This document shows, one piece after another, positions 1 to 9,287 of a stretch of 64,000 nucleotides of DNA (positions within the stretch are counted from its first letter, which is position 1; every line of letters starts with the position of its first letter). The notes beneath the pieces were generated by a model, which was given only the letters and a program-made list of their open reading frames with translations, searched no databases and was not told the origin of the DNA. The DNA is from Pseudobutyrivibrio sp. (GTDB taxonomy: Bacteria; Bacillota; Clostridia; Lachnospirales; Lachnospiraceae): NCBI GenBank assembly GCA_024697025.1, contig JAILGH010000092.1, forward strand, positions 1-64,000. The letters are read 5' to 3'. The translations under genes were made by a program, and so were the position numbers.

Positions 1-984
1 TCTTCTAACGGCTTTACCACACAACAGAACGAAGCTTTAAATGAGATTATCAATCAATATCTAACTAGCTCAACAATCTATTCTGATGTTACTCAAAATT
101 CAAAGGATATCAAAACCCTCAGCAATTTAATCGAATCAAAATATCAAGAAAACACCCAGTACATTAATGAATTAAAAACTCTTCTAGAAAATGAATTGGC
201 AAGTAACAGCGCCTTGGACGAAAGTAATAAAAAGGATTTGCAAAAAGCCATAGACGACTTGCGAATATATCTGGATAATCAAAATGCTGATTCTGTAGGC
301 AATCTCAATTCTATTATTAACGAGTTACGTCGAACCTATGAGAAATCCTTGGGAGCCCAGGAATATGTTCCTGGTGCCACCTATAAAAAGGGCGATTACG
401 TTATTTACAATGAGCACCTTTATGTTTCAAAGGCCGATGACAATTCATCTTCACCCGAAAATGGAGAAAAATGGGAGCTTACAAACTTAGAAACCATCTT
501 AAGCAATTTGGAAAAAACAATGCTTGAAGAGTTATCTTCTACTGAGGTAAAACTTGTGGAGTCTATTAACACTGTGAACCAAGATCTAAGCCAAAATCTC
601 GATTCTGTAAATAAGAATCTTTCTGACAGCATAGACTCCGTAAATTCAAATTTATCTAATAATATCGACTCCGTAAATGCGAATCTCACAGATAATATTA
701 ACGAAGTGAATACAAGTCTAACCGACAATATTAATGAGGTAAACCAAAATCTCTCAAATGACATTAATAACGTAAATACGAATTTGTCTAACAACATTGA
801 TTCTGTTACAAACAATCTAAATTCTGTTAACCAAACCCTAACAACCGAAGATGAGAACTTAAGACAGATGATTAACCAAATCAACGATAGAATCTCTGAC
901 AATAATTTGTATTTTGAATTCGGCTACGACACCAGAACTGGCAGCTACGGTTACTATGTCGGCAAGGAATTTAAGCCATGGTAA
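1..984 (+). CDS. Fragment of a coiled-coil/fibre-like protein with a carbohydrate-binding-like segment; 5' end outside window
   Basis: Frame 1 is open from base 1 (the listed ORF begins at an internal TTG). Contains YVPGATYKKGDYVIYNEHLYVSKADDNSSSPENGEKWEL, which resembles the CBM5/12 style, followed by 11-residue repeats. Stops at 984. Confidence 0.75.
   Translation, partial: SSNGFTTQQNEALNEIINQYLTSSTIYSDVTQNSKDIKTLSNLIESKYQENTQYINELKTLLENELASNSALDESNKKDLQKAIDDLRIYLDNQNADSVGNLNSIINELRRTYEKSLGAQEYVPGATYKKGDYVIYNEHLYVSKADDNSSSPENGEKWELTNLETILSNLEKTMLEELSSTEVKLVESINTVNQDLSQNLDSVNKNLSDSIDSVNSNLSNNIDSVNANLTDNINEVNTSLTDNINEVNQNLSNDINNVNTNLSNNIDSVTNNLNSVNQTLTTEDENLRQMINQINDRISDNNLYFEFGYDTRTGSYGYYVGKEFKPW
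565..795 (+). repeat. Seven tandem 33-bp units encoding 11-residue (hendecad) repeats, consensus (I/L)(D/N)xVNxxL(S/T)xx
   Basis: INTVNQDLSQN/LDSVNKNLSDS/IDSVNSNLSNN/IDSVNANLTDN/INEVNTSLTDN/INEVNQNLSND/INNVNTNLSNN read directly from the translation. Confidence 0.9.
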
Positions 985-996
985 TTAGGAGGCAGT

Positions 997-3360
997 ATGA
1001 AAAAATATATTAAAAAATTATCCACCACGTTAATTTCGATTGTTGTGGTAATCTTTACTATTTCCACTAACACGATAGTTGCTAAAGCAGCAGACAATAC
1101 CTCTAACAGCCCCTCGACTGGCAATAGCCCAAACGCGGCCAAGGAGCTGTCCTTTCTTCCCTTCAGGGCCGATTACGTCAATTATATTTCACAAAATGCA
1201 TCTGCAAAAAGCGATATTGTTCAAAAGATTTGGTTGAAATTATTTTACGAAGAAACTCACTGGAACAAGGGCCAATCCTACTACACTGCCGGCAATGCCA
1301 AATGGTCAAATAAGTACTATGGAAATTACATTGGCGCAGATGGCAAAACCAGAAGTTCCAAAGGGGTTCAGACAACTTATAATCCCGCTTTCGATGGATT
1401 TTTATATTCCACGTTAACTGCTAATGAAGATTTCGTAATCAATTGGATTAATGAAAATCCTGATGTGTTCGCCAAGTACTGCAAAGATGCCAAATCCCAT
1501 CCATTTCTAGCTGATGCTATTATAAAAATCACTTCCTCTACCAATACTTCGCAGAACTATCTCGGAAGCGGAAAGGACTCAAAAAATAATTTATTTGAAT
1601 ACGGAAAGAATGTCACTGGCGCTAACAAGCATGGCGGCAAGGGGCCCGGCCCTAAATGGACTAATTCTGGGGCAAGGGAGTCATGGCACGATATCGATGT
1701 CCTTAGAATTCTAGGAAGCAAGTGGAGCAAGCTGAGTCAGACTCAAAAAAATTGGGTAATTACTTACCTGCCTTGGCTTGTTGATAATTACATTTCAAAT
1801 AAAAATAATGGTATAGCAAGCCCAAGCAATTCCAACGACCTTTATAAACTAATGGCTGAATCCGGATATGGTATGACCAAACCTCAAGTCAACCAGGAAT
1901 TTTTCAATTACTGCATTAGCAATGGCGATGCATTTGTGGGAAATCTAATTGTCAATGGTGCCACAACTTATGGTTGTAGCGGAACCCTCCGAACCAATGA
2001 CGTAAATACGAATTCTGATATGAATGCCATTTGGGCGGCGGACGCTGACTGTGATTATAATTCAGCATGGGCCGGGGGCTCTGGAAAAGGTCTTGGTGAT
2101 AATGATTATGACTGGCTTGCCTATCAGATTTGTTTTGGCACTAATTCTTTTTATTCTACATTAAGAAATCTTGTAGCAGGAAGCAGCGACACGAATCCAC
2201 TTATGCAGGATTGGCTAATGCGTTATTATGTGAAGCATCCCACCTCTGGTTCAGGTGAAATGGCAAATGCTGTTGCAAAAGCCGGCACCACCGAGGGAAT
2301 CACTCTTGGAAAATTCGTTGTTGGCAGCTGCGGAAGGCTTTCTACTACTGATGGAAAAGCCTGGGACTGCCAAGGACATATCGACAACTCGCCACTGATG
2401 ACTTACAACAAGCCACTCGGTGTCAAATCCGTTGTTCTTAGAGTTCATTCTGATTCTCCTCAATTCACCTATTCAAAATCTTTAGGTTATAAAATTTATG
2501 ACTCCGCCAATGGAAATGTCATTGCACAGGGAGGTGGCGTGGAGGTTGCAACAGTAGAAATCCCTGCTGCCTACATATGGTCTTCCACAATTGTAATTGA
2601 AGTTTCCGGAACGGTTTATCAGGGACACATTGGCCACAACAGTGGCGGCGGATGTTGGGGAACAACTAAGGGTGCTGAAGAAGTTGCCCGCGGAAACACC
2701 AACATCAGAATCCCCTATCATGCAATCACCGCTGATTACACTTATACAGATTTTGATCACTGCACAAAGCACGGCCACAACTTTACAGTATCTGGCTACA
2801 ATTGGGCTTCAGATTACTCAAAATGTACAGCCACAATCACCTGTCCTAACTGCGGCAAATCATATCAGGTTACCGATTCAAATATCGTAGTAAACAACTA
2901 TTCTGACAAAATCACCTACACCGCAAATTTCCCTCACACTTCTGAGGTTGCTCCTAAGACAGCCACCACCTTAAAGGGCTCCAAAACCAAAACGTATACA
3001 ACTTATAATTTGGATGGCAAACCACAGGGTACCGGTAAGGGAACATGTTCACTCCCAAACAGTAAAATTGGCATTGGTGCTAAAAAAATGACGGTCTCGG
3101 TTACTGCCAGCGAAGCCACTATTAAGGTTATGAACAAATATGGCCAGGAGATTTCTAGCCGGACGCTTTCAACAGGTGCACCAACATCTGAGGAATTAAT
3201 CGCTATATTTGATTTTTCCGGATTATCAGATGAAAAATGTGATGGCATGTATGTAATCGTAAATATGAGCGCCACCGTCCGCTACTATTCGCGAATTGGA
3301 TATTATCTTGGCACAAGGGATGGTAACTACAGCTTAAACCGCATCGTAATTGAATACTAA
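997..3360 (+). CDS. Large secreted protein of unknown function with an internal CPxCG-type zinc-ribbon-like segment
   Basis: RBS aggagg before ATG; N-terminal signal peptide (KKYIKKLSTTLISIVVVIFTISTNTIVAKAAD); internal CTKHGHNF...CTATITCPNCGKSY. Confidence 0.85.
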   Translation: MKKYIKKLSTTLISIVVVIFTISTNTIVAKAADNTSNSPSTGNSPNAAKELSFLPFRADYVNYISQNASAKSDIVQKIWLKLFYEETHWNKGQSYYTAGNAKWSNKYYGNYIGADGKTRSSKGVQTTYNPAFDGFLYSTLTANEDFVINWINENPDVFAKYCKDAKSHPFLADAIIKITSSTNTSQNYLGSGKDSKNNLFEYGKNVTGANKHGGKGPGPKWTNSGARESWHDIDVLRILGSKWSKLSQTQKNWVITYLPWLVDNYISNKNNGIASPSNSNDLYKLMAESGYGMTKPQVNQEFFNYCISNGDAFVGNLIVNGATTYGCSGTLRTNDVNTNSDMNAIWAADADCDYNSAWAGGSGKGLGDNDYDWLAYQICFGTNSFYSTLRNLVAGSSDTNPLMQDWLMRYYVKHPTSGSGEMANAVAKAGTTEGITLGKFVVGSCGRLSTTDGKAWDCQGHIDNSPLMTYNKPLGVKSVVLRVHSDSPQFTYSKSLGYKIYDSANGNVIAQGGGVEVATVEIPAAYIWSSTIVIEVSGTVYQGHIGHNSGGGCWGTTKGAEEVARGNTNIRIPYHAITADYTYTDFDHCTKHGHNFTVSGYNWASDYSKCTATITCPNCGKSYQVTDSNIVVNNYSDKITYTANFPHTSEVAPKTATTLKGSKTKTYTTYNLDGKPQGTGKGTCSLPNSKIGIGAKKMTVSVTASEATIKVMNKYGQEISSRTLSTGAPTSEELIAIFDFSGLSDEKCDGMYVIVNMSATVRYYSRIGYYLGTRDGNYSLNRIVIEY

Positions 3361-3375
3361 AAGGAGGATAAAACT

Positions 3376-4248
3376 TTGAAGAAAAGAATTATTATATCTA
3401 TCATTGCCGCAAGCTTATGCGCATTTAATATAAATTCTGTTTGCCTAGCAAAAGAACCTAATGAAGAGACTGAAGAAACTCATGCAGAAATAGATTCAAA
3501 GATAACCAATGAATTTTTAGAATTTGAAACTGAAAAAATTGTTTCAAATGATGAAAGTTTATCTGGTGAAACAAGGCAGTTAGAAAAAGAAGTTGTAATT
3601 AAAAATAAAGAATACTTCTACGACATCAATATAACTTATTCAAAAGAAGTGTATGAAAATCCTATCACCATGACAGGAGTTACTTCAGTGAATTTGGATT
3701 GTTCTTTTGAAATTCCAGAACATGGCCAACTAGATGAAAAACTAATTTCAGATGATTCTGATGTAACCAAAATCATTGATGCAATAGACTTTCCTGAGAC
3801 TTTGCAAAACGGTTATAACATCATCGCCTCAATTAATTTAGATGGCCAAGTTTCCATTGAATCCATTAAAGAAACTAACGCAATCGAGAAAGAGACTGAA
3901 GTAGTAATCTATGAAGAAGTTGAGGAAGATGATGAGGAAGAAATTGAAGATGAAGACTTAGCGGAGGATAATGCTGAAAATCAAATCATCGAAGACGAAA
4001 ATTTCACGTTGGGTGATGCCTCTGAAGTTCAAGACGTTGAAAGCATCGCTACCAAGGACGATACATTCTCTACCGATAAAGAATATAATAGTTCTGAAGA
4101 GTTGTCTGAAGATAAATATAAAACAAATGAAAAAAATAAAGCAGAAATCGCTGTAAACAGTGATTCTGATTCTCTCAACTCAAAAAACAAATCGGAAGAA
4201 ACTTTAGATATTAAATCTGAGAATCCTTCCGAAGAAAATATCGATTAG
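3376..4248 (+). CDS. Secreted, highly acidic Glu/Asp/Ser-rich protein
   Basis: aaggagg RBS with TTG start; signal peptide-like N-terminus; acidic low-complexity C-terminal half; 15 bp downstream of the previous CDS. Confidence 0.8.
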   Translation: MKKRIIISIIAASLCAFNINSVCLAKEPNEETEETHAEIDSKITNEFLEFETEKIVSNDESLSGETRQLEKEVVIKNKEYFYDINITYSKEVYENPITMTGVTSVNLDCSFEIPEHGQLDEKLISDDSDVTKIIDAIDFPETLQNGYNIIASINLDGQVSIESIKETNAIEKETEVVIYEEVEEDDEEEIEDEDLAEDNAENQIIEDENFTLGDASEVQDVESIATKDDTFSTDKEYNSSEELSEDKYKTNEKNKAEIAVNSDSDSLNSKNKSEETLDIKSENPSEENID

Positions 4249-4270
4249 AATAGCATTGTGAATTAAACGA

Positions 4271-4306
4271 AAAAACTCAGAACCAATCCGGTTCTGAGTT
4301 TTTTCT
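4271..4306. terminator. Intrinsic terminator between convergent genes
   Basis: ACTCAGAACC-aatcc-GGTTCTGAGT followed by TTTTTCT, with an A-tract on the other side. Confidence 0.9.
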
Positions 4307-5102
4307 AAATCAAATTAAAATGCTTCAGCGCATTATAAATACCATCATCATCAAAGGCTGTAGTAACATAGTCTGCGGCAGCCTTAGCATTGTCGGTGCC
4401 ATTGCCCATTGCAATACCCACAGCTGCAGCCTCAAGCATATCCAAATCATTTTCGCTGTCGCCAAGGGCAAAGGTATTCTTTGGATCGATGCCGATTAGC
4501 TCGCAGGCCTTAAGCATTCCTGTGGCCTTGTTGTGACCTACTGGAACAAGCTCGCAAACACCCTCATTGTGAGTAATGATTTCGTAATCATCGGACAAAC
4601 GCTCAAAACACTCGATTCGTTTATCGGCCTCAACATCTGTAGCACAAGACATCTTGTTGATTACCCAATTGCCATAGTAATCGCCTCCGATTGTAACCAA
4701 GTCCTTTCCTATATCACGTCTAATGATATTTCCAAACATGTCATCCAACCCAAACTCGCTTTCATCTAAATACATGTGCTTTGGCCCCTCGAGAATAGGT
4801 CTAAATCCGTAGCTTCGAATAAGCTCGATTGTATCCTTTGCAAAAGCCTTATCAATAAGCTTTTCATACAAAATCTTGCCGTCTATCTCAATGTGGCATC
4901 CACAGGAGCAAACTATCCCGTCGAAGCCCATACCTAATAAATTCGGATCCTGAATAAACGCTCTAGCGCGCCCGCTGCAAATAAAAGCCATATGGCCATT
5001 TTCTCTAAGCTTTTTAATAGCAAGCTTGGTGCTTTCTGGAATATACTTATCGTAATTCCAAAGTGTTCCGTCGATGTCAAAAAAAACTGCTGCCTTTTTC
5101 AT
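4305..5102 (-). CDS. HAD-superfamily phosphatase (Cof/sucrose-phosphatase type)
   Basis: MKKAAVFFDIDGTLWNYDK (motif I) and ALGDSENDLDMLEAA; start moved to the internal Met at 5102 to remove overlap with the upstream gene. Confidence 0.9.
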   Translation of the reverse strand: MKKAAVFFDIDGTLWNYDKYIPESTKLAIKKLRENGHMAFICSGRARAFIQDPNLLGMGFDGIVCSCGCHIEIDGKILYEKLIDKAFAKDTIELIRSYGFRPILEGPKHMYLDESEFGLDDMFGNIIRRDIGKDLVTIGGDYYGNWVINKMSCATDVEADKRIECFERLSDDYEIITHNEGVCELVPVGHNKATGMLKACELIGIDPKNTFALGDSENDLDMLEAAAVGIAMGNGTDNAKAAADYVTTAFDDDGIYNALKHFNLI

Positions 5103-5136
5103 TAAAAATATATCTCCAAAATCTAAAACTTCTTGT

Positions 5137-6075
5137 CTAAACCCAAAGGCGCATCCAAAGATTGTGATGTGCACGGGTAAAATTATTTTCTCTGTAAAAT
5201 CTCATTCTAGATAGCTTAGGCTTGGACCCTATGTGAATAAAATTGGTTAAAGTCACAAGCTTGTCCTCTGGAATATCTTTCAATCTTACAACCTCTCTGG
5301 CAAAAAGTCTAGCCTCGTTAATAAAGGCTTTCTTCTTGGCAAAAAATCCAGCTGTTGTTTCATGAAGATTTCGATTTACCTTTTCTGCAATAGTCTCAGT
5401 CTGGGCTCCCATTGTGTTGGAACCAGTCTGGCGATAATAAACCAATGGCTCATCTATACAGCCCACCTTTCCAAAGATAGCCGCAAGCTCAAGTAGCCAT
5501 GAATCATGCATAGGCACATTTTCCCACTGTATGCTATCGCAAGAAAGAGCCAAATCTCTAAGAGCCCTATCAAAACACATAGTAGTCCCTGCTGCAGGAT
5601 TATCAATCAAAATCTGAGTATAAGCTATGTTTCCAGGGTCTCTGCCAATATATCGTATAAACGAATCAGACAGAGTATTCATCTCTGCGTCAACCACATA
5701 CATATCTGTAAAAATTGCAGTTGGCTCCTTGCCGCCCTCCTTCAACTCTCTAAGGGCATCCAAGCTCTTTTGAATCTTGTCCTCAAGCCAAACATCGTCC
5801 TGGTCACACAAGAAATAATAGTCCGCTTCAATTTCCGAGAGAAGATAAATAAAATTGGCCTTTGGTCCTCCGCATGGATTGCCATATATTATCTCTACAC
5901 GCTCTGGATATTTATCGTGATACTCTTGCAAAATCTCTATTGTATTGTCTGTTGAGCCATCGTCATGGACCACAAGTCTAAAGTCCTGATTAGTCTGATT
6001 AAACAAACTATCAAGCTGCTGCTTTAGATACTTATCCCCATTATACGTGGCAAGCAAAATTACAACATTCTCCAT
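5137..6075 (-). CDS. GT2 family glycosyltransferase (rhamnosyltransferase-like)
   Basis: VVILLATYNGDKYLKQQLDSL, DDGSTDNT, DQDDVW. Confidence 0.9.
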   Translation of the reverse strand: MENVVILLATYNGDKYLKQQLDSLFNQTNQDFRLVVHDDGSTDNTIEILQEYHDKYPERVEIIYGNPCGGPKANFIYLLSEIEADYYFLCDQDDVWLEDKIQKSLDALRELKEGGKEPTAIFTDMYVVDAEMNTLSDSFIRYIGRDPGNIAYTQILIDNPAAGTTMCFDRALRDLALSCDSIQWENVPMHDSWLLELAAIFGKVGCIDEPLVYYRQTGSNTMGAQTETIAEKVNRNLHETTAGFFAKKKAFINEARLFAREVVRLKDIPEDKLVTLTNFIHIGSKPKLSRMRFYRENNFTRAHHNLWMRLWV

Positions 6076-6089
6076 AATAATTCTCCCAA

Positions 6090-6974
6090 TTATCTGTTGA
6101 AACCGTAACCTGTGTCGGTTATTTTTTTGAATTTTAAATTTGCCATGAATAAGTTAAGATTGGCCAACGAGGCAGTGATTTTTCCAAACAAGCCACTTTC
6201 TCTAAATTGCGCCTTGTAAGTAATCATCTCGTGTAGCAAAAATAAGTTTTCTTGGCTGAAATAATCGCAGTCATTTAACAAATCCAAGAAATCGTAAATC
6301 GAAGCATCGGTAGCTTTGGTGTCTGCTGACAAATTGTCCCCAGTATATTTGTGGGTGTACTCCGCTTCCTCGCAAACATAAGCCTTAGCCTTTGAAGCCA
6401 TCATAAGAAGCCAAAGATAATAATCATCAGCTCCGTTTACTCGCACAAGATTCTCTTTCCAAAAATCAGGAATCGCCCCCCGCTTAATAAGGCACTGGCC
6501 AGGTGAAATTATCTGAATACCTACCTTTAAATATGTAGGCAAATCCCAAACTAGCCCCAAATGAGCCTTGGTGCGATACCATTTAAGGAATGAACCATCC
6601 TTCTGCTGCAAATTCGCATTTGCGATAATAATGTCTACTGATTTCTCTTCTAATAATCTGCCAAGCTTAACTAAGGTATCTCCATTAATCAAATCATCCT
6701 GGTCCAAAAACATAACGTAATCACCAGTGGACTGATTTAGGCCAAACACGCGACTGTAATGGATTCCTTTGTTTTCCTCGTTGGTAAAAACCTTTATAAA
6801 TTGTCCTTCATTTGTAGGTGCTTCAAGCTTTTTCCATGGACTGTCGTTTACAAGAACAACCTCCAACTCGTGACCCTGCTCCTTAAGTGAAACACGGTTA
6901 GACTCCATGCACTTTACATAGTCGGACATGTATTTATCTCCTTCGTAAAAAGGAGTAATTACTGAAATTTTCAT
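6090..6974 (-). CDS. GT2 family glycosyltransferase
   Basis: ISVITPFYEGDKYM, FLDQDDLI. Confidence 0.88.
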   Translation of the reverse strand: MKISVITPFYEGDKYMSDYVKCMESNRVSLKEQGHELEVVLVNDSPWKKLEAPTNEGQFIKVFTNEENKGIHYSRVFGLNQSTGDYVMFLDQDDLINGDTLVKLGRLLEEKSVDIIIANANLQQKDGSFLKWYRTKAHLGLVWDLPTYLKVGIQIISPGQCLIKRGAIPDFWKENLVRVNGADDYYLWLLMMASKAKAYVCEEAEYTHKYTGDNLSADTKATDASIYDFLDLLNDCDYFSQENLFLLHEMITYKAQFRESGLFGKITASLANLNLFMANLKFKKITDTGYGFNR

Positions 6975-6982
6975 AACATTAC

Positions 6983-7831
6983 CTACATGCTTTTCGAATA
7001 TTTTTTACCCATAAATTTGGCCTGCAAAAATCCAATAATCTTCTTGGGCCAATTGATAGGTTCCATATCAATCACGGTGCACTCTGCAATTGACATGCCC
7101 TCTGCCTGCATTTTTTCAACCCAGACATTAAATAATATTTCGCTGACTCTTCCAAATAATCTAGCAGAAAATGCATCCAACTGAGACACATCAATCTGCT
7201 CTTCTAATTTTTCTAAAATATCAAATATCCAGGTGCAATACTTGTCTAGATATTTCTTTGGTATAATAGCCATATTAAACATGTATCCCCAGGTGCGTGT
7301 ATATACCTGATTTAAAAATGGTATGTACTCAGGGTAATCCTTGGCGATAATAGCCTTTGCCAAATCAAGATGAGTTGCATCCAATGTATGGCTATAGTGG
7401 GAATACAATGTCTCTATAAAATATCTGCGTTTTTTAGGGACTACAATATCCGCTCTCTTAAGAAGGGCTGTAGCCTCATCATAAGTAAGCACTGAGGCAA
7501 ATGCATCATGGCGCTTTCTGTATGCTCTGGATTTCATAGAAAAATATCTGCGGTAATGCACTAGCCCGATAGCATCGGCCTTTATATTTTTCCATCCAAA
7601 GTACAAGCCTGTCAGCTCGCAATAATATGGATTTTTCTTGGAAATATTGTCGCCATCATCATCTCTAACAATGGCTCCAGTTTCCTGATGTTTGTGGGGA
7701 AGCTTTGCTCCCAAACATTCCTTTACTCTTATCCCCTTTTTGCCATAAGCTCCTACCTGGAGAGGAAGATACATATCCTCAGAAGGTACCTGATATGGCT
7801 TGTGGCAAGCAATCAAAATTTTAATGTCCAA
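6983..7831 (-). CDS. DUF4422 domain glycosyltransferase-like protein
   Basis: MDIKILIACHKPYQVPSEDMYLPLQVG and LTGLYFGWKNIKADAIGLVHYRRYF are typical of DUF4422. Confidence 0.88.
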   Translation of the reverse strand: MDIKILIACHKPYQVPSEDMYLPLQVGAYGKKGIRVKECLGAKLPHKHQETGAIVRDDDGDNISKKNPYYCELTGLYFGWKNIKADAIGLVHYRRYFSMKSRAYRKRHDAFASVLTYDEATALLKRADIVVPKKRRYFIETLYSHYSHTLDATHLDLAKAIIAKDYPEYIPFLNQVYTRTWGYMFNMAIIPKKYLDKYCTWIFDILEKLEEQIDVSQLDAFSARLFGRVSEILFNVWVEKMQAEGMSIAECTVIDMEPINWPKKIIGFLQAKFMGKKYSKSM

Positions 7832-7855
7832 ATTTTTCTCCTGTTAAGAAAATAC

Positions 7856-7880
7856 TAGAGCGCCCGTGATAGGCGCTCTA
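7856..7880. other. Perfect 9-bp stem hairpin without a good T-tract
   Basis: TAGAGCGCC-cgtgata-GGCGCTCTA between a small ORF and the DUF4422 gene. Confidence 0.7.
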
Positions 7881-7902
7881 AAAAATTAGTCTTCAATGAT
7901 TA

Positions 7903-8037
7903 TTACTCTTCGGCATCTTCCTCATCGGCAATTGCTGCCGCGGCACCCGAGACTGCCGATACTACTGCAATAACTGCAACGATAACCACTAATAAAATTA
8001 ATGCAAAAAAGAAAATCAAAAACCCTGATCCTACCAT
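7903..8037 (-). CDS. 44-aa single-TM small protein (not in the supplied ORF list)
   Basis: Reverse strand GGGAGGttaagaATG; MVGSGFLIFFFALILLVVIVAVIAVVSAVSGAAAAIADEEDAEE*. Confidence 0.65.
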   Translation of the reverse strand: MVGSGFLIFFFALILLVVIVAVIAVVSAVSGAAAAIADEEDAEE

Positions 8038-8104
8038 TCTTAACCTCCCTAACTAAACCTACGCCCATTATACCCTTTGAACTCTCCAAAAGCAAATTGA
8101 GCAA

Positions 8105-9193
8105 TTAGCGTAGCTGCTTTGCCCTATTGAAAACTCCTGGGAAATAATGTCTTGTGTATCTCATAAGCCTTGCACGCTTTAAGGCTGTGCCAAACATTTT
8201 CTCAGTCAAAGGCTTGTACAAAAGCTTTATGGTCATAGAACTATCTGGAAGATACTTTCTAAGCTCCTCGAATAGCTCAGACTCAGCCTCTTTGTTGCAC
8301 CATTTTAATATATCATCTGACTTGATTCCAGCCTCCAATTGACGAACCATAGCTGACTGGAAGCTTCTAAAATACTCCTTAGCCAAAATTCCAAGGGCAT
8401 CAAAATCGCAAGTGCGCCACTTCTGTTGCTGTTCGTATATACGAATTATCCTCTTCTTCTGAAGCTCAAAATAATTCTCAATTGAGCCACCTGTCAGTCG
8501 AACCTGGCCTTGGTTGCGGTAATGATATAACACATCATTTATAATAGTAAGGCTTCCTGTGTAGTCCAAAAAATCACAGTTAAAAAGTATATCCTCTACA
8601 TGCTTAATCTTTTGAAATTGTAGGTTGTTATCCTTGATTACGCTGGCCTTATAGCACTTATTCCATGGATAGCCAAGCATGGTAATCTCTTCCATCTGCA
8701 TCACCATCTTGTGGATAGTGGCCGGGTCATTGGTGGTAACTGTGTCATCATCGTAATCCATATTTTCCAATGTGACACCCTTCATATATTCAATCTTTCC
8801 CGAAGATGTGTTGCGGTAATCCTCTGTAAAACTGTATACCAAAAGGTCAACAGGATTGCGCTCTAAAGCTGCCGCACATACCCTAAGAAGATTTCTCTCG
8901 TACAAATCATCTGGATCCAAAAATAAAATATAGTCTCCGGTCGCCCTGCTAATACCGGTATTTCTGGCCGCAGAAACCCCTTGGTTTTCCTCATGTCTAA
9001 CGTAGAAAAACCTATCATCTCTCTCCAAAAATCCCCGGGCGATATCCCCTGACTTATCCTTGGAACAATCGTCTACAATAATCACTTCGAAGTTATCGTA
9101 AGTCTGCATCATGAGACATCCAAGAGAATCCCCTATATAATCTCCAACCCCATAAGTCGGAACAATAACTGAAAACTTAATATCCTCACTCAT
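8105..9193 (-). CDS. GT2 family glycosyltransferase
   Basis: FSVIVPTYGVGDYIGDSL, DDCSKDKSG, FLDPDDLY. Confidence 0.9.
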   Translation of the reverse strand: MSEDIKFSVIVPTYGVGDYIGDSLGCLMMQTYDNFEVIIVDDCSKDKSGDIARGFLERDDRFFYVRHEENQGVSAARNTGISRATGDYILFLDPDDLYERNLLRVCAAALERNPVDLLVYSFTEDYRNTSSGKIEYMKGVTLENMDYDDDTVTTNDPATIHKMVMQMEEITMLGYPWNKCYKASVIKDNNLQFQKIKHVEDILFNCDFLDYTGSLTIINDVLYHYRNQGQVRLTGGSIENYFELQKKRIIRIYEQQQKWRTCDFDALGILAKEYFRSFQSAMVRQLEAGIKSDDILKWCNKEAESELFEELRKYLPDSSMTIKLLYKPLTEKMFGTALKRARLMRYTRHYFPGVFNRAKQLR

Positions 9194-9246
9194 ACTTCAA
9201 ATAATAACAAAGTTACGCATTTAGTACAACCTGTATACGTTATTAC

Positions 9247-9282
9247 CAAAAGCACCACCAAATTATATTGGTAGTGCTTTTG
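9247..9282 (-). terminator. Probable intrinsic terminator after htrA
   Basis: CAAAAGCACCACCAA-attata-TTGGTAGTGCTTTTG, one mismatch. Confidence 0.65.
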
Positions 9283-9287
9283 ATTAA

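Noticed and set aside
565-795. Possible CRISPR or satellite from the regular 33-bp spacing
   Set aside because: Units are coding, diverged at third positions and have no alternating unique spacers.
420-902. Minus-strand 160-aa ORF opposite the hendecad repeats
   Set aside because: Antisense shadow of repetitive coding sequence.
5103-5174. N-terminal extension of the HAD phosphatase ORF overlapping the upstream GT2 gene
   Set aside because: Internal Met at 5102 begins the conserved KKAAVFFDIDGT; the overlap is an artefact of choosing the longest ORF.
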